The translations under genes and the position numbers were made by a program. Below are positions 7,472 to 10,663 of a DNA stretch of 10,663 nucleotides, one piece after another (the stretch's first letter is position 1; each line of letters begins with the position of its first letter). The notes under the pieces are model-generated. The model ran no database searches. It was not told where the DNA came from and saw nothing but the letters and a program-made list of their open reading frames with translations. The stretch comes from Methylocystaceae bacterium (GTDB lineage Bacteria; Pseudomonadota; Alphaproteobacteria; Rhizobiales; Beijerinckiaceae): contig PLZT01000680.1 of the NCBI GenBank assembly GCA_003152255.1, positions 14,306 to 24,968 of the forward strand, read 5' to 3'.

Positions 7472-8085
7472 GCGTTGGATTCTCGCGAGCGGCGATTGCG
7501 CTCATAGCCGCCCTCTCGACCAGCCCGGCGCTTTCGCAAACCAAGCCGTCCCCCTGGTTCCCTGTTCCGGCGGAGGCCAGCTATGAAACCGGCGACACTT
7601 GGACCGCGGGCGGAAGGCGCTATCGACTTTACGGCGTGCAATCGTGTTTGCGCGGAACGTCATTCACCAACGCGAAAGGCCTGAAGCGCGATTGCGGCGA
7701 GGCCAGCTTGGCGATGCTGGTCAGTCTCGTCCGTGATCTCAGGCCGATGTGCTATGCCGCCGCCAACGTCGACTATAGCCGGACGGTTCTGGTTTTTTGC
7801 TTCGCCACGATGGAGCAAGGCAGCAACAAGGGTTCGCGCGTCGACCTCGGAACGGCCCTCATTTCCATCGGATATGCGTTCGCGTCCGTAACGCAGGGCG
7901 GAAGCCCGATCTACGCGCCTTATCTCATCGCGCAGGGACAGGCGAAAAACACGAAGTCCGGGCTGTGGGCGTTTCCCGATATGCCCGACCCGAACGCCAT
8001 CATTCTTGAGAATTACAAATCTCCAAAGCCCGCAGGCCTTGCCCCTGCCGCCGCATCATCGGCGCCGGCGAAGAAGCCTCAATAA
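7468..8085 (+). CDS. Secreted staphylococcal-nuclease-fold protein, probably inactive
   Basis: 205 residues with a signal peptide ending near ALSQ (residue 24). Residues 40-170 follow the thermonuclease (SNase) pattern: GDTW (Asp43 ~ SNase Asp21), YRLYGV (Arg53 ~ Arg35), CGEASLAMLVSL, VDYSRTVLVF (Arg105 ~ Arg87), DLGTALISIGYAFA, an A..Q..AK helix and GLWAFP. The stretch that carries Asp40 and Glu43 in SNase reads Gln58-Ser-Cys-Leu61, so one calcium ligand and the general base are missing. I infer a structural or DNA-binding role rather than SNase-type catalysis. Cysteines at 60, 76, 95 and 111 may form disulfides. The C-terminus is an Ala/Pro/Lys tail. It is translationally coupled to the TrbM-like gene (ATGA) and ends convergently on the next gene. 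Confidence 0.72.
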   Translation: MSVGFSRAAIALIAALSTSPALSQTKPSPWFPVPAEASYETGDTWTAGGRRYRLYGVQSCLRGTSFTNAKGLKRDCGEASLAMLVSLVRDLRPMCYAAANVDYSRTVLVFCFATMEQGSNKGSRVDLGTALISIGYAFASVTQGGSPIYAPYLIAQGQAKNTKSGLWAFPDMPDPNAIILENYKSPKPAGLAPAAASSAPAKKPQ

Positions 8086-8330
8086 ATCGACTGTTTCTTT
8101 TCGAGCTCGACCGGGCGCGTTCGCCCTTTCGCCTCTAACCGAATGCGCAAATAGCGCCACAGCGTTATCCCGATAGCAGTTACGCCGGCAGCGACCGCGA
8201 TCCACAACACGACGATCATCACTCGATCGAGCAGCCCGAGCTCATTCCATCGGAACATGCGAACGAGCGTCATGGCGGCTATCGCCGCGACCATTCCGGC
8301 TATCGATCCAATCCCGCGCTTTCCTTGCAT
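8079..8330 (-). CDS. Small two-helix membrane protein, unknown function
   Basis: 83 residues. Two hydrophobic segments, about 8-25 (SIAGMVAAIAAMTLV) and 35-58 (DRVMIVVLWIAVAAGVTAIG), are joined by a short polar turn. A basic, charged C-terminus follows (RIRLEAKGRTRPVELEKK), which should be cytoplasmic. I do not recognise the family. Its stop overlaps the end of the nuclease-fold gene by 3 nt in convergent orientation. A GGGAGG abuts the ATG at 8330 and is too close to be ideal; GAGAG 9 nt upstream or an internal ATG at residue 13 are alternatives. The frame is open upstream, but that part is the GC-rich leader of ardC and looks non-coding. A role in surface exclusion or as a T4SS accessory is possible, but nothing in the sequence shows it. 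Confidence 0.55.
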   Translation of the reverse strand: MQGKRGIGSIAGMVAAIAAMTLVRMFRWNELGLLDRVMIVVLWIAVAAGVTAIGITLWRYLRIRLEAKGRTRPVELEKKQSIY

Positions 8331-8511
8331 CCTCCCGTCTCTCGTTTGCTCTCCCCCATTGGGGCGCGCCCCGGCGAGAGAAGCCCTAGCCGAACCGCCG
8401 GCTTGGAGCGCAAGGGGCAAGCCCTCCGCTGCGCGGCCCTTCGGGTGCGCTCGCCGACGCCCCGGCTCACGGGCTCTCACGGGGCGACCGCCTCGCAACG
8501 GAGAGAGAGCC
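8331..8511. promoter_or_regulatory. GC-rich, hairpin-rich leader upstream of ardC
   Basis: A 181-bp non-coding stretch between divergent genes. It contains a perfect 12-bp palindrome GGGGCGCGCCCC (8361-8372) and CCCC-ATT-GGGG (8354-8364, sharing bases with it). An imperfect hairpin with a CCC-TTC-GGG tip spans 8431-8450, and GCCCCG...CGGGGC (8459-8464 with 8480-8485) forms another arm pair. The GGAGAG at 8500-8505 is the ardC ribosome-binding site. No clear -35/-10 pair is visible. The folding potential recalls single-stranded promoters upstream of antirestriction genes in plasmid leading regions, but that is inference. Confidence 0.45.
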
Positions 8512-9425
8512 ATGAAGACGCGTTTCGACGTTCATCAAGAAATCACCAATCGGATCGTCGCCGCCATCGAGGCCGGCGTCGGGGAATTCAAGCTGCCCTG
8601 GCATCGCGCCGCCAGCACGAGATCGCCGATCAATGCGACCACGGGCCGCGCCTATCGCGGCGTCAATATTCTGTCCTTGTGGATCACGACGCAAGCCTTG
8701 GGCTACGAGTCGCACGAATGGGCGAGTTTCAAGCAGTGGCACGAGCGCGGCGTCAATGTTCGCAAAGGCGAGAAGGGTACGCCGATCGTTTTCTATAAGA
8801 ATCTCCATGTCGAATCTTCGGACGTCGATGCGAGCGAAGACGCCGAAGGCGGCCGGACGATCCCGTTCGCGCGGGCGAGTTGGGTTTTTAACGCCGCACA
8901 AGTCGATGGGCATGTGGCCGAGGCGACGGCGTTGCCCGAGAGTCCCCTGTTCGAGCGCATCGCTAGCGTCGATCGCGTGATCGAAGCAACTGGCGCGCAG
9001 ATCGAATATGGCGGATCGCGCGCTTGCTACAATCGTCTGACCGACCGCATCAGCTCCCCGACGAACGAGCCTTCTTCGGCACGGCAACCAGCACGGCACA
9101 GGAGGCCTTTTACGCCAGTATTTGTCATGAATTATCGCATTGGTCTGGTTCCGAACCAAGACTTAATCGCGAGAAAGGTAAGCGTTTCGCTGATAGAGCT
9201 TACGCATTTGAAGAGTTTGTCGCCGAGACATCAGCGGCGTTCCTCTGCGCCGAGCTTGGAATCAGCAACGAGCCCCGACCGGATCACGCACAATACATCG
9301 CACAATATCTCACGATCCTCAAGAACGATAAGAAAGCAATCTTCGCCGCCGCCGCCGCTGCTGCGAGCGCCGCGACGGATTTCATTCTGACGTTCAGTCG
9401 CCAAGCGCGGGAGGAAGCCGCTTAG
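8512..9425 (+). pseudogene. ardC: ArdC-type antirestriction protein gene, frameshifted
   Basis: Two frames together give an ArdC-like protein of about 304 residues. The first frame (8512-9051) carries the N-terminal ArdC domain: FDVHQEITNRIVAAIEAG, LPWHR, INATTGRAYRGVNILSLW, EWASFKQW and VRKGEKGTPIVFY. The second frame (about 9054 to the TAG at 9423-9425) carries the zincin-like metallopeptidase part: FFGTATSTAQEAFYASI, HELSH (9126-9140, the HExxH zinc site) and FEEFVAETSAAFLCAELG with the expected third ligand Glu. The join needs one extra base near 9052-9059, at a CCCC run. Read as written, the protein keeps only the N-terminal domain and then 113 unrelated residues to 9390. ArdC protects incoming DNA from type I restriction. 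A sequencing error is as likely as a real mutation. ATG at 8512 has GGAGAG upstream. Confidence 0.88.
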
Positions 9426-9433
9426 GCGGCTTC
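9411..9433 (+). terminator. Hairpin spanning the ardC stop codon
   Basis: Perfect inverted repeat GAAGCCGC-TTAG-GCGGCTTC (9414-9433), extendable outward by three more pairs including one G-T. The ardC TAG lies in the loop. The T/C-rich stretch TTCTTCGCTTT follows on the plus strand, so it could act as a weak intrinsic terminator for ardC. It could also serve the convergent minus-strand genes. Confidence 0.5.
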
Positions 9434-9439
9434 TTCGCT

Positions 9440-9472
9440 TTCGGCAGCTGCCTCACTTGAGAAGCTGCCGAA
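9440..9472. terminator. Second hairpin between convergent genes
   Basis: A perfect 10-bp inverted repeat, TTCGGCAGCT (9440-9449) and AGCTGCCGAA (9463-9472), with a 13-nt loop. It lies 7 nt after the first hairpin. No T-run follows on either strand. Position between converging transcription units makes a bidirectional terminator or mRNA-end structure likely. Confidence 0.5.
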
Positions 9473-9627
9473 TGGCGCCGATGGCGCTCGACGAACTCGC
9501 GCAGCATGCGTTCGTGCGCATTGAGGACGATCCAGATCCGCGCCCTTGCCCGACGCAGCGGCAGTCGTCCTCGAATCCGTCGTCGATGCGGTCGGGGCGC
9601 CGCATGTCGGCGGTAGAAATGCCGTCG

Positions 9628-9885
9628 TCATCCGTCGAGGTATCGGGTTGCGGTGTCAGCTTGCGCGGGCCTTCCCGACAGGCGAGCGATTTCGACCATT
9701 ACTCGCGCCCAATGATTCTTGGAGCGGCCTTCCGAAATAACCGCGGCGCCTTCGTCGTGAAGTTGCTGCCGGGCGACGCCGTAGGCGTCTTCGCCGTAGC
9801 GGGCGATCAAATCGCCAGCATCGCTTTTGATCAGGCGATCAGCGCCCTTTCGGCCTTCGAGCCAACGGTGAAGCATGACGATCAT
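9628..9885 (-). CDS. Conserved small hypothetical protein
   Basis: 85 residues. The order of segments (LEGRKGADRLI, DAGDLIARYGEDAYGVARQQ, an NHWARVMVEIARLSGR segment, then a TATRYLDG end) matches, from memory, a small hypothetical protein common on rhizobial plasmids and genomic islands. Its function is not known to me. It looks soluble and mostly helical, with no signal peptide or membrane segment. The start may be the ATG at 9885 or the one at 9876; neither has a good Shine-Dalgarno site. It lies 48 nt downstream of the IHF-like gene on the same strand, and its TGA overlaps the ATG of the next ORF (ATGA). Confidence 0.62.
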   Translation of the reverse strand: MIVMLHRWLEGRKGADRLIKSDAGDLIARYGEDAYGVARQQLHDEGAAVISEGRSKNHWARVMVEIARLSGRPAQADTATRYLDG

Positions 9886-9898
9886 TCACGGTTTTGGA

Positions 9899-9923
9899 TT
9901 GCTTCCTCTATCGAGTGAAGCAA
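9899..9923. repeat. Inverted repeat between IHF-like gene and small hypothetical
   Basis: TTGCTTC (9899-9905) and GAAGCAA (9917-9923) form a perfect 7-bp stem with an 11-nt loop, 10 nt after the IHF-like stop. No T-run follows on the minus strand, so it is more likely an mRNA-processing or stability hairpin than an intrinsic terminator. Confidence 0.4.
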
Positions 9924-9933
9924 ACGGGAAAAT

Positions 9934-10341
9934 TCATTCGCCGTCCACCTCGGCTTTCAGATTTGCTGACGCTTTGAAGGTGATCACCTTGCGGGCGGCG
10001 ATCGGCGCGCCGACGCCTGTCTTCGGATTGCGTCCGGGACGCTCGCTCTTCTGGCGCACAGCGAACTTTCCAAAGCCGCGAAGGTTCACATCTTCCCCGA
10101 TCGCGAGAGTGGAGACAATTTCTTGAAGGACAGCGTCAATCAATTCCTTGGCCCGGCGGCGCGAGAAACCCGGACAAACGGCATAGACGGCATGCGTGAT
10201 TTCCCGCTTGGTCAACGTCCCTTGCGACCGATCGTTTGAAGCCTGCGGAGTTTTGCGAACGACAGTCTGCCCCCGCAAATTGGATGACGTCACCGGTTCG
10301 CGAGCGGTCGCCTCATCACCAGAAATGTCGAATGTTTGCAT
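9934..10341 (-). CDS. IHF/HU family DNA-bending protein with N-terminal extension
   Basis: 135 residues. The bacterial histone-like fold covers about 42-132. The helical dimer part starts GTLTKREITHAVYAV and includes SRRRAKELIDAVLQEI. Next come VNLRGFGKFAVRQKSERPGRNPKTG, with the arm proline (Pro106) that intercalates into DNA, and RKVITFKASANLK. It looks closer to IHF alpha than to HU. IHF-type proteins bend DNA sharply and assist relaxosomes, recombination and promoters; which job this one has is not shown. The first ~40 residues are an extra polar, probably disordered segment, and family members are normally about 95-110 residues. ATG 10341 has a weak AGGCGG upstream; no better internal ATG exists. 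A TTG at codon 43 would give the standard length. Confidence 0.85.
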   Translation of the reverse strand: MQTFDISGDEATAREPVTSSNLRGQTVVRKTPQASNDRSQGTLTKREITHAVYAVCPGFSRRRAKELIDAVLQEIVSTLAIGEDVNLRGFGKFAVRQKSERPGRNPKTGVGAPIAARKVITFKASANLKAEVDGE

Positions 10342-10562
10342 TGGCGCCGCCTGTGAGCAGTTCAGGAATACGAAAAAGTGAGGTGCGCGCCTGTAGCCGA
10401 AGACCGGCGGATTTGAATGACGGCACAGGAAGCTACGAGGGTTCCTCGACTTCGGCAAGATGCTGTCATGGTGCATATCGCTGCGGCGGCGAACGCCGAG
10501 CCCAATTGGGGCGTCGTACGAGGGACCGTGCTTTGGCTGGATTCGCTCGTCACAGGGAATCA

Positions 10563-10579
10563 GCGCGACGGAGTCGCGC
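10563..10579. repeat. Perfect GC-rich hairpin
   Basis: GCGCGAC-GGA-GTCGCGC, a 7-bp perfect stem with a 3-nt loop. No T-run follows on either strand. It could be a protein-binding palindrome or the stem of a terminator for a gene entering from the right edge. Confidence 0.5.
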
Positions 10580-10617
10580 CTCTTGAATTATCTGGATGCT
10601 GCTGGGTAACTCGGTCT

Positions 10618-10640
10618 CCCCGCTGCCCTAGCCCCGACCC
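10618..10640 (-). other. G-quadruplex motif on the minus strand
   Basis: The plus strand shows four C-runs, CCCC, CCC, CCCC and CCC, spaced by 4, 3 and 2 nt. The minus strand therefore has four runs of at least three G with loops of 2-4 nt, which satisfies the canonical G4 pattern. It is the only such block I noticed in the window. Confidence 0.5.
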
Positions 10641-10663
10641 TCGTGGACCTCCGTCCAAGTGTA

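Larger units (their letters stand above)
9394..9631 (-). pseudogene. Small conserved-looking ORF, apparently frameshifted twice
   Basis: An ATG at 9631 overlaps the upstream gene's TGA as ATGA and begins MTTAFLPPTCGAP. Read straight, it ends at 9422 and quickly becomes Thr/Ala/Arg-rich. Adding one base at the CCCC run near 9597-9600 gives DRIDDGFEDDC. A second added base near 9552-9556 gives PLRRARARIWIVLNAHERML and then REFVERHRRH, ending at the TGA at 9394-9396. The composite looks like a real small protein, with an acidic start and a basic amphipathic helix, of the kind found near conjugation loci in Rhizobiales. I cannot name it. Both corrections are one missing base in a C-rich run, as in ardC. 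The tail overlaps ardC and both hairpins, so its true end is uncertain. Confidence 0.35.
10342..10663. other. Right-edge stretch without a supported gene
   Basis: 322 bp upstream of the IHF-like gene. It should contain that gene's promoter, but no clear -35/-10 pair is seen. An ATG at 10468 opens a plus-strand frame that runs off the edge (begins MVHIAAAANAEPNWG). It has no good ribosome-binding site, and its translation becomes Pro/Arg/Cys-rich, so I do not call it. Small hairpins occur at 10429-10453 (GAAG/CGAGG arms) and 10563-10579, and a C-run block at 10618-10640. Confidence 0.5.

Noticed and set aside
8257..8511. Start of the ardC frame at 8257
   Set aside because: That part is antisense to the small membrane gene and covers the GC-rich leader; the ArdC domain begins at 8512, right after GGAGAG.
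8467..9159. Long open frame on the minus strand antisense to ardC
   Set aside because: Its translation is Arg/Asp-rich without recognisable motifs; the plus strand carries clear ArdC and zinc-site motifs.
9457..9918. Plus-strand open frame of about 150 codons
   Set aside because: It is antisense to the conserved small hypothetical gene and has no motif or ribosome-binding site; low-complexity Ser/Arg start.
10342..10476. Extension of the IHF-like gene to an upstream ATG at 10476
   Set aside because: The added residues are out of character (Phe/Cys/Pro-rich), and the family is already shorter than the 10341 version.
10468..10663. Possible partial gene running off the right edge (plus strand)
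   Set aside because: No convincing ribosome-binding site, no recognisable domain, and composition drifts to Pro/Arg/Cys; left as unassigned.
1..10663. tRNA, rRNA, CRISPR arrays, insertion sequences, integrase, relaxase or oriT nic site
   Set aside because: Looked for on both strands by eye; no cloverleaf, regular spaced repeats, transposase motifs, HUH/relaxase motifs or a nic consensus in an intergenic region was seen.

Overview
The window carries most of a VirB-type (P-type) type IV secretion/conjugation gene cluster plus typical conjugative-element accessory genes. It probably comes from a plasmid or integrative conjugative element of a GC-rich alphaproteobacterium, most likely Hyphomicrobiales/Rhizobiales. 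I infer the taxon from base composition, from protein style (VirB4/VirB1/VirB3 of the rhizobial kind, an ArdC antirestriction protein, an IHF-like protein) and from the absence of housekeeping genes. No species can be named from this sequence alone.

Left two thirds (1-6868, minus strand): one tightly packed operon read right to left. The order is virB1 (lytic transglycosylase), virB2 (pilin), virB3, virB4 (ATPase), a first VirB5-like secreted protein, a second VirB5-like protein, a VirB7-like lipoprotein, virB6 and the first 50 codons of virB8, which runs off the left edge. Several junctions overlap as ATGA, and most other spacers are under 45 nt, so the genes are probably translationally coupled. 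The expected virB9, virB10, virB11 and virD4 would lie beyond the left edge. Notable points are two VirB5-like genes that share a C-terminal motif, and a lipoprotein that sits before virB6 instead of after it.

Centre (6869-8330): a 78-bp divergent intergenic region separates virB1 from a plus-strand pair. The first gene encodes a cysteine-rich TrbM-like secreted protein. The second, overlapping it by ATGA, encodes a secreted staphylococcal-nuclease-fold protein that lacks two of the canonical active-site acids. A small two-helix membrane protein converges on this pair from the minus strand.

Right third (8331-10663): a hairpin-rich leader precedes an ardC-type antirestriction gene that is broken by an apparent one-base deletion in a C-rich stretch. 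It converges, at twin perfect hairpins, on minus-strand genes: an IHF/HU-like DNA-bending protein, a conserved small hypothetical protein, and a further small ORF that also reads best with frameshifts. The last ~320 bp hold no supported gene but contain a strong hairpin and a G-quadruplex motif.

How the parts fit (inference): VirB1-B8 build the envelope-spanning channel and pilus. The TrbM-like and nuclease-fold proteins are probable periplasmic accessories of the same apparatus. ArdC would protect incoming DNA from host restriction, and the IHF-like protein could bend DNA at oriT or at promoters. No relaxase, oriT, replication gene, integrase, insertion sequence, tRNA, rRNA or CRISPR array was recognised.
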